From Xanthomonas hortorum (GTDB lineage Bacteria; Pseudomonadota; Gammaproteobacteria; Xanthomonadales; Xanthomonadaceae), in NCBI RefSeq assembly GCF_024339125.1, contig NZ_CP101417.1:2429001-2493000 (forward strand): a stretch of 64,000 nucleotides of DNA, in the 5' to 3' direction. The notes beneath the pieces were generated by a model that worked only from the letters and a program-made list of their open reading frames with translations, was not told the origin of the DNA and did no database searches. The position numbers and the translations under genes were made by a program. How positions within the stretch are numbered: position 1 is the first letter of the stretch; the number at the start of each line of letters is the position of its first letter. Shown here one piece after another: positions 1 through 8,296 of the stretch.

Positions 1-1
1 T

Positions 2-448
2 CGCCGCCGTGAGTGCGAGGCCTGCGGCGAGCGTTTCAGCACGTTGGAGACGATCGAACTCAAGCTGCCCACCGTGGTCAAGAGCGACGGTGGGCGCGAG
101 GCGTTCGATGCGCGCAAGTTGCGCACCAGTTTCGACCGCGCGCTGCAAAAGCGTCCGGTGTCCGAAGAACAGATCGAGGCGGCCGTGCGTGCGGTGGTGC
201 ATCAGCTGCGCATGTCCGGCGAGCGCGAAGTGGGCTCGCTGCGGGTGGGCGAATACGTGATGGTCGAGCTACGCAAGCTCGATCACGTGGGCTATGTGCG
301 CTTTGCCTCGGTGTATCGCAGCTTCCAGGACGTGGCCGATTTCCGCGAGGAAATCGAAAAGCTCGAGCGCGAACTTCCGGTCGGCATCGAGCAGTTGCCG
401 CTGCTGGAAGCGGCGTTGGAGCGCGCCGGCAAGCCCGACAAGCGGTGA
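2..448 (+). CDS. nrdR: Transcriptional repressor NrdR (5' end outside window)
   Basis: This is the C-terminal part of NrdR, the zinc-ribbon and ATP-cone repressor of ribonucleotide reductase genes. The reading frame is open from the window edge, so the true start lies upstream. The first codons encode the second half of the zinc ribbon ([14 protein letters not shown], with its CxxC pair). They are followed by the ATP-cone region ([20 protein letters not shown]) and the conserved stretch [16 protein letters not shown]. The stop codon overlaps the GTG start of the acetyltransferase gene, which suggests translational coupling. NrdR normally binds NrdR boxes upstream of nrd operons; none of its targets are in this window. 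The family assignment is secure. Confidence 0.95.
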   Translation, partial: RRRECEACGERFSTLETIELKLPTVVKSDGGREAFDARKLRTSFDRALQKRPVSEEQIEAAVRAVVHQLRMSGEREVGSLRVGEYVMVELRKLDHVGYVRFASVYRSFQDVADFREEIEKLERELPVGIEQLPLLEAALERAGKPDKR

Positions 449-930
449 ACGCGTTACGCATCGCCTGTGTGGCCGACGCGCCGGAGCATCTGCCGGCGAT
501 CGCGCAGGCGCATCTGCAGGCCTTCGGCAGTCTGTTGCCGGACTGGGATTTCGATGAGGCATTGCGCGAGTTGCGCAGCCACACCCGCGATGGCGTGATC
601 CCGACGACGTGGGTGGCGCTCGAGCAGGCGCAGTGGCTTGGCTCGGTGAGCCTGCTGGAGAACGACGACGCGCGTATCCGGCAATGGTCGCCGTGGCTGG
701 CATCGCTGTACGTGCAGCCGCAGGCGCGCGGGCAGGGCATCGGCGAAGCGCTGGTTGCGCATTGCGTGCAAGCCGCCGCGCAATTGGGCGTGAGTGCGTT
801 GTACCTGTATTGCCAACCGGTGCTGGTGCCGTTTTATCAGCGGTTGGGCTGGCAGAGGCATGCGGAATTACTGCTGGGGCCGATGCAGATCGTGGTGATG
901 TGTATCGAACCGCAAACGGTACTGCAATGA
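445..930 (+). CDS. GNAT-family N-acetyltransferase
   Basis: A 161-residue GCN5-related N-acetyltransferase. The acetyl-CoA-binding motif is visible as [15 protein letters not shown] near residues 90-105 (the Q/RxxGxG/A loop), followed by the typical C-terminal FYQRLGW segment. The GTG start at 445 was chosen because it overlaps the nrdR stop (GTGA) and removes a long non-homologous N-terminal extension that is open in this frame. The stop overlaps the ribD start (ATGA), so nrdR, this gene and ribD probably form one transcript. The substrate cannot be read from the sequence. A small molecule or a protein N-terminus are both possible. Confidence 0.85.
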   Translation: MNALRIACVADAPEHLPAIAQAHLQAFGSLLPDWDFDEALRELRSHTRDGVIPTTWVALEQAQWLGSVSLLENDDARIRQWSPWLASLYVQPQARGQGIGEALVAHCVQAAAQLGVSALYLYCQPVLVPFYQRLGWQRHAELLLGPMQIVVMCIEPQTVLQ

Positions 931-2021
931 GCGCAACGGCCGACGACCACCGCTGGATGGCGCAGGCACTGCGTTTGGCCGAGCGTGGTGCGTACACCAC
1001 GCGTCCTAATCCGATGGTTGGCTGCGTGATCGTGCGCGATGGCGTGTGCGTGGGCGAAGGCTTCCATCAGCGCGCCGGCGGCCCGCATGCGGAAGTGTTC
1101 GCGCTACGCGCAGCTGGCGCGCTGGCGCGCGGTGCCACCGCCTATGTGACCTTGGAGCCGTGCGCGCATTACGGGCGCACGCCGCCGTGTGCATTGGCCC
1201 TGATCGCCGCAGGGGTGAGGCGTGTGGTCGCGGCGATGGCCGACCCGTTTCCGCAGGTCAACGGCGGCGGTTTCGCGTTGTTGCGCGAGGCCGGGATCGA
1301 GGTGCTTAGCGGTGTCATGCAAGCACAGGCATGCGTGCTCAATCAGGGGTTTTTGTCGCGGGTGGAACGTGGCCGGCCGTGGCTGCGGGTCAAGCTCGGC
1401 GCTAGTCTGGATGGGCGAACCGCGCTGGCCAGCGGCGAGTCCAAATGGATCACCGGCGCAGATGCGCGTGCGGATGTGCAGCGCTGGCGTGCACGTGCCG
1501 GCGCGATTCTCACTGGCGCAGGCACGGTGCTGGCGGACGATCCATCCATGACCGTGCGGCTGGGCGACGACACGCCTTTCGTGCCGCCGTTACGCGTGGT
1601 GCTCGATGCCGGTTTGCGCACGTTGGCGTGCGAGAACATTCGTCAAGGTGATGCACCGACGCTCTATGTGCATGGCGATGATGTGCTGCCGCCGTCGCTC
1701 GGCGATGCACAGTTCGTTGCGATGCCGCTGCACGCGGGCCGCTTCGATCTGTCTGCCGTGTTGGCGTCGATCGCCGAACGCGGGATCAACGAGGTGCATG
1801 TGGAAGCCGGCGCGACGCTGAGCGGTGCATTGCTGCGCGCCGGCCTGGTCGACGAACTGCTGGTCTACATGGCGCCGGTTTTACTAGGCGATACCGCCAG
1901 ACCGCTGCTCGCCGGACTCAGCATCGAGACAATGGCGCAGCGTCATCCCTTGCAACTGCTCGACGTGCGCCAGCTCGGTCAGGATCTACGATTGCGTTAC
2001 GTGCCGCCTGCTGCCGAGTAA
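927..2021 (+). CDS. ribD: Bifunctional riboflavin deaminase/reductase RibD
   Basis: RibD (364 aa) deaminates and then reduces the pyrimidine product of GTP cyclohydrolase II in riboflavin synthesis. The N-terminal deaminase domain has its zinc site intact: H54-A-E56, then C79 and C88 in EPCAHYGRTPPC. The C-terminal reductase domain starts near residue 150 (RPWLRVKLGASLDGR) and ends with the conserved DELLVYMAPVLLG region. The ATG at 927 overlaps the acetyltransferase stop. The other riboflavin genes stand 2.2 kb downstream behind an FMN riboswitch. No riboswitch precedes ribD here, so it may be controlled by the nrdR promoter instead. The 3' side is followed by a 1-kb non-coding stretch filled with palindromic repeats. 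Confidence 0.96.
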   Translation: MSATADDHRWMAQALRLAERGAYTTRPNPMVGCVIVRDGVCVGEGFHQRAGGPHAEVFALRAAGALARGATAYVTLEPCAHYGRTPPCALALIAAGVRRVVAAMADPFPQVNGGGFALLREAGIEVLSGVMQAQACVLNQGFLSRVERGRPWLRVKLGASLDGRTALASGESKWITGADARADVQRWRARAGAILTGAGTVLADDPSMTVRLGDDTPFVPPLRVVLDAGLRTLACENIRQGDAPTLYVHGDDVLPPSLGDAQFVAMPLHAGRFDLSAVLASIAERGINEVHVEAGATLSGALLRAGLVDELLVYMAPVLLGDTARPLLAGLSIETMAQRHPLQLLDVRQLGQDLRLRYVPPAAE

Positions 2022-2225
2022 GTGCTGCATAGCGCGCTCGATGTTTCGGGGCGGATCACCTTGCACGTTTCGCTTGATATGGTTTTTGGATTGCGGGTGC
2101 GACGTGCCTTGCATGAAGTACAAGCTCCTGGTTGCCGCAATGACTCCGGTTTGCCAGCGCGAAGTCTCTCGTTTCGTAAGAACGTTGCGCGGATCAGTTG
2201 TGGAGCGTTGATCTGCTACCTCGCT

Positions 2226-2503
2226 GCAGGGCCCTTGCCCGCCCACCATCGCGGGACACGCCGCAAGTACATCCATGTAGGCTCTTACGCGGCATCCATG
2301 CCGCGTAAGGTCCCGCGACGGTGGGCGGGCAAGGACCAGTGGAGAGGGTCGGTGCGCATTGCTTTCAACAAAGCAATCAGCAAACTGTCTGGTGCGGTGT
2401 CCTCGCCGATTGCGGGACCGTGTGGCGGCATGGATGTCGCCACCGAGCCTCCAGGGACGGATTCACGGCGTGTCCCGCGAGCGGCGAGGGCACCGCGCCC
2501 TCG
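2226..2503. repeat. Composite palindromic repeat, copy 1
   Basis: Two related palindromic units lie head to head. Unit A is at 2226-2339 and unit B at 2389-2503, 49 bp apart. Unit A has long outer arms (TTGCCCGCCCACC paired with GGTGGGCGGGCAA) and a nested inner hairpin ACGCGGCATCCATGCCGCGT. The core of unit B is the reverse complement of the core of A with a changed inner hairpin (GTGGCG in place of TTACGC). The arrangement recalls BIMEs made of inverted REP sequences. Open frames across it are arginine-rich and overlap on both strands, so they are not treated as genes. The element lies in the ribD-Ax21 gap. The 2022-2225 stretch before it holds nothing recognisable. Confidence 0.85.
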
Positions 2504-2619
2504 ATTAGCGAAGCTTTTGGCCTCATCAAACGATTCCATGACTCAAGAGTTTAGTTGTCTCGAAGTGATTAGACGTTGCGGATAGATCAGTTGCAGAGCG
2601 CATGATCTGTGGGTTTGCT

Positions 2620-2897
2620 GCAGGGCCCTTGCCCGCCCACCATCGCGGGACACGCCGCAAGTACGTCCGTGTAGGCTCTTACGCGGCATCCATGCCGCGT
2701 AAGGTCCCGCGACGGTGTGCGGGCAAGGACCAGTTGAGGTGGTCGGTGTGCATGGTTTTCAGCAAAGCAATCAGCAAACTGTCTGGTGCGGTGTCCTTGC
2801 CGATTGCGGGACCGTGTGGCGGCATGGATGCCGCCACCGAGCCTACACGGACGTACTTGCGGCGTGTCCCGCGAGCGGCGAGGGCACCGCGCCCTCG
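2620..2897. repeat. Composite palindromic repeat, copy 2
   Basis: A second copy of the A-B composite (A 2620-2733, B 2783-2897) with the same 49-bp internal spacing and the same orientation as copy 1. Similarity extends upstream of unit A (GATCAGTTG, then GATCTG) in both copies, so the repeated unit is close to 330 bp and the pair is a diverged tandem duplication. The region from 2898 to 3044 shows no gene. Confidence 0.85.
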
Positions 2898-3044
2898 ACC
2901 GACCAGGCGTTGATCTACCCGTTTACCGCCATCGATATAGCATTCAAGAAGCATCGTTAGCCGCTCTACAGCATCAACACCGCTGTTGCTCTAATACGCC
3001 TGACGATGGATTTCTTTGCCCGCAATGCGTTCAATTGCACACAC

Positions 3045-3070
3045 AAAAAAGGCCCCGCATGCGGGGCCTT
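3045..3070 (-). terminator. Rho-independent terminator of the Ax21-family gene
   Basis: Read on the minus strand, AAGGCCCCGC pairs with GCGGGGCCTT and is followed by a run of six T residues. It lies 22 bp after the stop codon of the Ax21-family gene and has the classical intrinsic terminator form. Confidence 0.9.
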
Positions 3071-3092
3071 AAGTGCATCTGCGACGTGTCGA

Positions 3093-3716
3093 TCAGAAGC
3101 TTGCACGCACGCCGACCCGGTACTGGTTGGCGTCGTCGATGAACTGCGCTTCGGCAACCAGGCCCCAGGTCGGGGTGAAGTTGACCTGGCCACCCAGGGT
3201 GCCGACGAATTCGCCTTGGTCGACGTCGTTGCCGTCGATGTAGCCAGCCTTGACCCAGGCTTCGGTACGCGGCGAGGGCTTGCCACGGAGGCCCAGGTTG
3301 GCAAAGCCCAGATTGGTGGAGTCGGACGCATCGTCGATCGAGCGGCCGCGCAGGCGCAGATCGGATTCGACCTTGCTGCGCAGCACGCTGATGTCGGCGA
3401 TGAACTCGACGCGCTCGGTCATTTCCTGGCGGTAGCCGATACCCAAGGTGGCCTGCTCCAGGGTGCCTTCGATCTCGAAGCCGCCGCCGAGGTTGTAATC
3501 CTTGGTGGCACGCTGATAGCCAGCGAGCACGTACACCGGCTCGGCAATCTTCCAGGAGCCGCGAATGTAGCCGCCATCGATGTCGTCCGAATCGTCGTTG
3601 ACGTTGATTTCGGTACGGTTCCAGCCGCCTTCGACGTAGCTGTAGCTCAGGCCTTCAGCAGACGCGGCAAGCGGTGTGGCGGCCAGCAGGGCAGCCAGAA
3701 TCAGGGTGTGACGCAT
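3093..3716 (-). CDS. Ax21-family outer-membrane beta-barrel protein
   Basis: A 207-residue exported protein with a clear signal peptide (MRHTLILAALLAATPLAASA). The mature protein begins GLSYSYVEGGWNRT, the signature start of the Ax21 family in xanthomonads, and continues as alternating polar/aromatic strands that end in F (VGVRASF), as outer-membrane barrels do. Ax21 proteins have been discussed as surface or vesicle proteins linked to host recognition and biofilm; a signalling role for the family is disputed and nothing here decides it. The start at 3716 was chosen because it begins the signal peptide; the open frame extends 33 codons further upstream without homology. The gene is divergent from the FMN-riboswitch operon and ends at a strong terminator. 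Confidence 0.85.
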   Translation of the reverse strand: MRHTLILAALLAATPLAASAEGLSYSYVEGGWNRTEINVNDDSDDIDGGYIRGSWKIAEPVYVLAGYQRATKDYNLGGGFEIEGTLEQATLGIGYRQEMTERVEFIADISVLRSKVESDLRLRGRSIDDASDSTNLGFANLGLRGKPSPRTEAWVKAGYIDGNDVDQGEFVGTLGGQVNFTPTWGLVAEAQFIDDANQYRVGVRASF

Positions 3717-3937
3717 TGGGTGTTCTCTCCGAATTGATGTCCGTGTCTCCGCCCCGTTGCGAGGTGGAAAGAGCGACGTCTCCCGTCGCGGGGCGCAATT
3801 TAACAGATCCTTCACAATCCTGGCTATGGGGGATTCCCTGACATGACGCAGTGTCCTGCCGGCCTTAACTAACGCTCAGTCATCGCGCCAAGGTGCCCTG
3901 TTAGACTGCGCTGGCCGGTTCGCCGGTAATCACGAAC

Positions 3938-4108
3938 GTCTTCAGGGCGGGGTGCGATTCCCCACCGGCGGTAGGCATGCGCAAGCGTGCGAGCCCGCGA
4001 GCGCTTGCGCACCGGAGTTACGCGAATCCACGCGAAACTCTTGAAGCGCAAGGTCAGCAGATCCGGTGCGATGCCGGGGCCGACGGTATAGTCCGGATGA
4101 AAGAAGAC
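3938..4108 (+). promoter_or_regulatory. FMN riboswitch (RFN element)
   Basis: All conserved blocks of the RFN aptamer are present in order: CTTCAGGGCGGGGTGCGATT, CCCCACCGGCGGTAGG, a variable stem-loop, GAGCCCGCGAGCGC, GATCCGGTGCGATGCCGGGG and CCGACGGTATAGTCCGGATG. It precedes ribE and is expected to lower expression of the ribE-ribBX-ribH operon when FMN is abundant. The aptamer lies about 165 nt before the ribE start, leaving room for an expression platform and a short reading frame. Confidence 0.96.
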
Positions 4109-4114
4109 GGCCAA

Positions 4115-4136
4115 CGCGCAGCCTTGCGGCTGCGCG
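4115..4136 (+). terminator. Hairpin in the riboswitch expression platform
   Basis: CGCGCAGC pairs with GCTGCGCG directly after the FMN aptamer, followed by a short pyrimidine-rich stretch and, at 4157-4163, GTTTTTC. It could act as an FMN-dependent terminator or as a translational switch element. The U-tract is not adjacent, so an intrinsic terminator is possible but not certain. Confidence 0.4.
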
Positions 4137-4188
4137 CGCGCCTGTTTGCCTTGTGGCGTTTTTCGCTCAACTTTTGCGAGAAACGACT

Positions 4189-4275
4189 ATGTCCATGCAT
4201 CACCTGTCGCGCTGGGTCGCGACTTTCCACCGCACTGCGTTAGCTCCGTTGTCACTGCAAACGGAGGCGCGCTGA
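4189..4275 (+). CDS. Possible 28-residue leader peptide before ribE
   Basis: A short open frame (starting MSMHHLSRWVATF, ending LQTEAR) lies between the FMN aptamer and ribE. Its stop codon overlaps the ribE start as TGATG, the arrangement expected for translational coupling. A weak GAGAAA motif stands before its ATG. There is no known family. It may be a real leader peptide that couples ribE translation to the riboswitch, or a chance open frame. Conservation of the frame in related genomes would decide. Confidence 0.35.
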   Translation: MSMHHLSRWVATFHRTALAPLSLQTEAR

Positions 4276-4877
4276 TGTTTACCGGAATCATCGAAGGCGT
4301 CGGCCATCTGGCTGCGCGTCAGCCGCAAGGCGGCGATGTGCGTTTCACCTTCGCTACTGGCAGCCTGCCGTTCGAAGCGGTGCAATTGGGCGAGAGCATT
4401 GCGGTCAACGGCGTGTGCCTGACCGTGATTGCGTTCGATGCCGGCAGCTTCCAGGCCGATGCCTCCACCGAAACCCTGTCGCTGACCACGCTGGGCGCGT
4501 TGCCGGAAGGCGCGCTGCTCAATCTGGAACGCGCGATGCGCCCGACCGACCGCCTCGGCGGGCATCTGGTCAGCGGGCATGTGGATGGTCTGGGTCAGGT
4601 GCAGTCGGTGCATGGCGATGCGCGTGCGCAGCGCTGGCGTTTTGCCGCGCCGGCAGCCGTGTTGCGCTATGTCGCCAAGAAGGGCTCGATCTGCGTCGAT
4701 GGCGTCAGCCTCACCGTCAATGAAGTGGACGAAGACGGTTTCGAAGTCGCTTTGATTCCGCATACGGTGGCCAATACGGCGTTTGCGCAGACCGCAGTCG
4801 GTGCGGCGGTGAATCTGGAAATCGATCTGGTGGCGCGCTATGTCGAACGTCTGCTCGGCACGCGGGGTGCGGCATGA
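4275..4877 (+). CDS. ribE: Riboflavin synthase alpha subunit
   Basis: A 200-residue riboflavin synthase that dismutates two 6,7-dimethyl-8-ribityllumazine molecules to riboflavin. It begins with the canonical MFTGIIE and shows the two internally repeated lumazine-binding barrels: NGVCLTV in the first half and DGVSLTVNEVDEDGFEV in the second. An AACGGAGGCG ribosome-binding site precedes the ATG. The start overlaps the stop of a possible leader ORF, and the 3' end overlaps ribBX by four bases. It is the first enzyme gene after the FMN riboswitch. Some genomes call this gene ribC. Confidence 0.96.
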   Translation: MFTGIIEGVGHLAARQPQGGDVRFTFATGSLPFEAVQLGESIAVNGVCLTVIAFDAGSFQADASTETLSLTTLGALPEGALLNLERAMRPTDRLGGHLVSGHVDGLGQVQSVHGDARAQRWRFAAPAAVLRYVAKKGSICVDGVSLTVNEVDEDGFEVALIPHTVANTAFAQTAVGAAVNLEIDLVARYVERLLGTRGAA

Positions 4878-6013
4878 ATTTCGCGCCCGTTCCGGAATTG
4901 ATCGAAGAGCTGCGCGCCGGACGCATGGTGGTGATCGTCGATGACGAGGACCGTGAGAACGAAGGCGATCTGATCATGGCGGCCGAGCTGGTCAAGCCCT
5001 CGGACATCAATTTCATGGTGACCCATGCGCGCGGGCTGGTGTGTCTGTCGCTGACCCGCGAGCGTTGCGCGCAGCTTGGCCTGGCGCCGATGGTGCGCAA
5101 CAACACCGCGCAGTTCCAGACCAACTTCACCGTCAGCATCGAGGCGGCCGAGGGCGTGACCACCGGCATTTCCGCCTACGACCGCGCGCATACGGTGCGC
5201 ACCGCGGTGCGTCCGGATGCCAAGCCGCAGGATCTGAGCCAGCCGGGTCACATTTTTCCGCTGATCTCGCAGCCCGGCGGCGTGCTGACCCGCGCCGGCC
5301 ATACCGAAGCGGCCAGCGATCTGCCGATGCTGGCCGGGCTGGAACCGGCCGGTGTGCTGGTGGAAGTGCTCAACCCGGACGGCAGCATGGCGCGCCGCCC
5401 GCAACTGGAAGTGTTCGCGCGCGAGCACGGGCTGAAGATGGGCTCGATCGCCGATCTGATCGCCTACCGGCTGGCCAACGAGCACACCGTCGAGCGTGTG
5501 GACGAACGCGAGATCACCACCGAGTTCGGGCCGTTCAAGCTGGTGACCTACCGCGACCGCATAGCGCACGACCTGCACTTTGCGCTGGTGCGCGGCAACG
5601 CCGATCCGCACACCCCGACACTGGTGCGCGTGCAGGTGGAAAACCCGCTGGCCGATCTGCTGCACTGGCAGCGCGATGACTTCGGCGTGGCGGCCACCGA
5701 TGCGCTGCGTGCGATCGCCGCCGAAGGGCAGGGCGTGATGGTGGTGCTGTCGGCGCCGCGCGATAGCGAATCGTTGTTGGCGCGGCTGCGCCAGCAACCG
5801 GAAGCCGCAACCAACGCCAAGGACGTCAGCCAGTGGCGGCGCAATGGGGCCGGCGCGCAGATCCTGGCCGAGCTGGGCCTGGGCAAGCTGCGCGTGCTGG
5901 GCACGCCGCGACGTCAGGTGGGGTTGGCCGGTTTCGGGCTGGAGGTGGTGGAGTATCTGGAATGCCATGCCGGCGAAGGCGTGCGTTCGGTGCCGGCCGC
6001 TGCGCTGCCCTGA
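4874..6013 (+). CDS. ribBX: RibBX: DHBP synthase with degenerate cyclohydrolase II-like domain
   Basis: Residues 1 to about 200 are 3,4-dihydroxy-2-butanone 4-phosphate synthase, with the acidic loop DDEDRENEGDLIMAAE intact. Residues from about 205 to 379 align with GTP cyclohydrolase II, but the zinc site is missing. Where active enzymes have C-x2-G-x8-C-x-C, this protein reads ENPLADLLHWQRDDF with no cysteine. This matches the RibBX variant described in Proteobacteria, whose C-terminal domain lacks cyclohydrolase activity. Automatic pipelines would probably label it RibBA. A separate functional ribA is therefore expected elsewhere in the genome. It overlaps ribE by ATGA and is followed by two hairpins before ribH. 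Confidence 0.93.
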   Translation: MNFAPVPELIEELRAGRMVVIVDDEDRENEGDLIMAAELVKPSDINFMVTHARGLVCLSLTRERCAQLGLAPMVRNNTAQFQTNFTVSIEAAEGVTTGISAYDRAHTVRTAVRPDAKPQDLSQPGHIFPLISQPGGVLTRAGHTEAASDLPMLAGLEPAGVLVEVLNPDGSMARRPQLEVFAREHGLKMGSIADLIAYRLANEHTVERVDEREITTEFGPFKLVTYRDRIAHDLHFALVRGNADPHTPTLVRVQVENPLADLLHWQRDDFGVAATDALRAIAAEGQGVMVVLSAPRDSESLLARLRQQPEAATNAKDVSQWRRNGAGAQILAELGLGKLRVLGTPRRQVGLAGFGLEVVEYLECHAGEGVRSVPAAALP

Positions 6014-6020
6014 GTGTGGC

Positions 6021-6095
6021 TGACGGCAGACAGTGAGCTGCCGTCAGGTGGGTGCGCACGTTACGCAGGAACCGGGTTGTTCGAGCGGTTCCTGC
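6021..6095 (+). terminator. Two tandem hairpins between ribBX and ribH
   Basis: TGACGGCAG (6021-6029) pairs with CTGCCGTCA (6038-6046), and GCAGGAACCG (6065-6074) pairs with CGGTTCCTGC (6086-6095), the latter followed by TGTTTCG. They stand in the 257-bp gap after ribBX. They may attenuate read-through into ribH or stabilise the upstream message. Neither has a long U-tract. The rest of the gap to 6270 shows no gene. Confidence 0.45.
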
Positions 6096-6270
6096 TGTTT
6101 CGAGCATCGACCGCGCCATCTGCCGGCTACGCCAGCCTTTGCTGCCCGCTTCCAACATCGCGTCTGGGGCACATGGCCGGGTCTGCTTCGGCGGGTCCGG
6201 CCTGCACGCGTCGGCCGGGCCAGGCCCCGGCAGCTGTTAAACTTCCTACCCCCTCGAGTTGCCGACCCGC

Positions 6271-6735
6271 ATGACCCACTACGAAGGCGATCTCCGCCCC
6301 ACCACCGCGCGCTTTGCGATCATCGCCAGCCGTTGGAATGCCCGCATCACCGACGCGCTGGTCACCGGCGCGCGCCAGAGCCTGGCCGGCAACGGCATCG
6401 GCGAGGACGCCATTGACGTGGTCCGCGTGCCGGGCGCCTGGGAAATTCCGATCGCTGCCAACCGTCTGGCGCAATCCGGCCAGCACGCGGCGATCATCGC
6501 GCTGGGCTGTGTGATCCGCGGCGACACCCGCCATTACGAACACGTGGCCGACCTGTGTGCCGAAGGCCTGATGAGCGTGCAGTTGCAGACCGGCGTGCCG
6601 GTGCTTAACGGCGTGCTCGCTGTCGAGCGCGTGGAAGATGCCGAGGCGCGTGCTGGCGGCAGCCATGGCAACAAGGGCGAAGAATGCGCACTTGCGGCGC
6701 TGGAATTGACCAATTTGATGGAGTTGTTGCCATGA
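6271..6735 (+). CDS. ribH: 6,7-dimethyl-8-ribityllumazine synthase
   Basis: A 154-residue lumazine synthase that condenses the RibD-pathway pyrimidine with dihydroxybutanone phosphate from RibB, supplying the substrate of RibE. Visible family landmarks are [26 protein letters not shown] (the phosphate and substrate loop with its catalytic histidine) and the C-terminal [14 protein letters not shown]. The ATG at 6271 gives the usual family length; an upstream TTG in frame adds only four residues. It overlaps nusB by ATGA. The ribH-nusB pairing is very common in Proteobacteria. Confidence 0.96.
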   Translation: MTHYEGDLRPTTARFAIIASRWNARITDALVTGARQSLAGNGIGEDAIDVVRVPGAWEIPIAANRLAQSGQHAAIIALGCVIRGDTRHYEHVADLCAEGLMSVQLQTGVPVLNGVLAVERVEDAEARAGGSHGNKGEECALAALELTNLMELLP

Positions 6736-7211
6736 GCAAGCCCGGTGGACACGCCCGCCACGTCCGTCGCGATGGCATCGACCCGGTGCTGCGTTCGCGC
6801 GCACGCCGACGTGCCTTGCAGGCAGTGTATGCGTGGCAGATTTCCGGCGGGTTCGCCAAGCAGGTGATCTCACAGTTCGCGCATGAGCAGGCGCACGAAG
6901 TGGCCGATCTGGCGTATTTCGAAAGCCTGGTCGAAGGCGTGCTGACCAACCGTGCCGAGCTGGACACCGCGCTGACCCCGTATCTGGATCGCGGCGTGGA
7001 AGAAGTCGACGCGATCGAGCGCGCGGTGCTGCGGCTGGCTGCCTACGAATTGCTGTATCGGCAGGACGTGCCGTACCGCGTGGTGATCAACGAAGCGATC
7101 GAAACCGCCAAGCGCTTCGGCTCCGAGCACGGCCACACTTACGTCAACGGCGTGCTGGATCGCGCGTCGGTGGAGTGGCGCAAGGTGGAGTCGGGCGCGA
7201 GCGGCGCCTGA
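6732..7211 (+). CDS. nusB: Transcription antitermination factor NusB
   Basis: A 159-residue NusB that joins NusE/S10 and boxA RNA in the rRNA antitermination complex. It has the arginine-rich N-terminus ([15 protein letters not shown]) and the conserved [12 protein letters not shown] and [16 protein letters not shown] helices. The start overlaps the ribH stop. The stop codon sits in the loop of a perfect hairpin (7201-7219), discussed separately. It is followed by an AATCCC-type inverted repeat and thiL. Confidence 0.96.
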   Translation: MSKPGGHARHVRRDGIDPVLRSRARRRALQAVYAWQISGGFAKQVISQFAHEQAHEVADLAYFESLVEGVLTNRAELDTALTPYLDRGVEEVDAIERAVLRLAAYELLYRQDVPYRVVINEAIETAKRFGSEHGHTYVNGVLDRASVEWRKVESGASGA

Positions 7212-7219
7212 GGCGCCGC
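7201..7219 (+). other. Hairpin with the nusB stop codon as its loop
   Basis: GCGGCGCC (7201-7208) and GGCGCCGC (7212-7219) are perfect reverse complements separated only by TGA, the nusB stop codon. No U-tract follows, so it is not a standard intrinsic terminator. The secA gene ends with the same design. Confidence 0.7.
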
Positions 7220-7220
7220 A

Positions 7221-7320
7221 GGAATGGGGAGTCGGGAATGGGCAATCGTAAGAGCAACGTTTCCGACATCTCCTGACGCGCCTTTGCGATTCCCGATTCC
7301 CTTCTCCCGATTCCCGTCCC
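7221..7320. repeat. AATCCC-type inverted repeat, nusB-thiL junction
   Basis: A G-rich left arm (GGAATGGGGAGTCGGGAATG) faces a C-rich right arm made of GATTCCC units that ends directly at the thiL start. The spacer is about 50 bp. It is one of the family of such elements in this window. Confidence 0.7.
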
Positions 7321-7321
7321 C

Positions 7322-8296
7322 ATGCCTGAATTCGATCTGATTGCGCGCCTGCGCACGCGCATCGCCGCGCGTGCCGATGTGCCGTTGGGCATTGGCGACG
7401 ATGCGGCGTTGCTGCAGCCGCCGCCCGGCGAGCAACTGGCGATCACCGCCGATACGCTCAACGCGGGTGTGCATTTTCCGCACGAGACGCGCGCCGACGA
7501 TCTGGGCTGGAAGACGCTGGCGGTCAATCTCTCCGATCTGGCAGCGATGGGTGCACAACCGCGCTGGTGCACCTTGTCGCTGTCGTTGCCGCACGACGAT
7601 GCCGAATGGGTCGACGCGTTTGCCGATGGATTCTTTGCGCTGGCCGATGCGCATGACATCGCCTTGGTCGGTGGCGACACCACGCGCGGGCCGTTGTCGT
7701 GTGCGGTGACCGCGATCGGCAGCCTGCCGCCGGGCGCGGCGCTGCGTCGCGATGGTGCGCGTGTGGGCGACGACGTCTGGGTGACCGGCGCGCCGGGCGA
7801 GGCGGCGGCCGCGTTGTCGCTGTGGCAAGCCGGGGAATTGGATGTGACCCGTGTGGCTACAGACCCGTTGCACGAGCAGTGGCGCAGCCGCCTGCTGCGC
7901 CCGCAGCCGCGCGTGCAGGCCGGGCTGCGCTTGCGTGGGCTTGCGCATGCCTGTGTGGACATCTCCGACGGCCTGCTGGCCGATCTGGGACATCTGTGCG
8001 AACGCAGCGGCGTGGGCGCGCAACTTGCGCTGGCGGCATTGCCGGCGATGCCACGCAGTGCCGGGATCAGCGCGCTGCACTGCATCGGCTGGCAACTCGG
8101 CGGCGGCGACGACTACGAGCTGTGCTTCACCGCCGCCGTGCAACACCGCGACGCGGTGGTGCAGGCGATGGACTTCGCCGGAGTCGCGGTCACGCGCATC
8201 GGCCAGATCGTCGCCAAGCCGGGCGTGGTGGTCCACGACGCCGACGGCAACCCGTGGCAGCCGCCGCAACGCGGATATCAGCACTTCGTGGGCTGA
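7322..8296 (+). CDS. thiL: Thiamine-monophosphate kinase
   Basis: A 324-residue ThiL that phosphorylates thiamine monophosphate to the diphosphate cofactor. It belongs to the AIR synthase-related family: [10 protein letters not shown] near residue 22 and [14 protein letters not shown] near residue 66 bind magnesium and ATP, and [23 protein letters not shown] and [10 protein letters not shown] are the later family motifs. The ATG at 7322 starts at the edge of the AATCCC repeat with only CCC between, so its ribosome-binding site would lie inside the repeat. Placement after nusB is conserved in many gammaproteobacteria. Confidence 0.95.
   Translation: MPEFDLIARLRTRIAARADVPLGIGDDAALLQPPPGEQLAITADTLNAGVHFPHETRADDLGWKTLAVNLSDLAAMGAQPRWCTLSLSLPHDDAEWVDAFADGFFALADAHDIALVGGDTTRGPLSCAVTAIGSLPPGAALRRDGARVGDDVWVTGAPGEAAAALSLWQAGELDVTRVATDPLHEQWRSRLLRPQPRVQAGLRLRGLAHACVDISDGLLADLGHLCERSGVGAQLALAALPAMPRSAGISALHCIGWQLGGGDDYELCFTAAVQHRDAVVQAMDFAGVAVTRIGQIVAKPGVVVHDADGNPWQPPQRGYQHFVG

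Noticed and set aside
2022-2954. Long arginine-rich open frames on both strands over the composite repeats
   Set aside because: They follow the repeat units, recur at 10.5 kb, overlap each other on both strands and match no family. Palindromic GC-rich sequence gives such frames by chance.
4838-5968. 376-codon minus-strand frame opposite ribBX
   Set aside because: A shadow of ribBX; no motif, no start signals.
4874-6013. Annotating this gene as bifunctional RibBA
   Set aside because: The cyclohydrolase II zinc cysteines are absent, so the RibBX label fits better.
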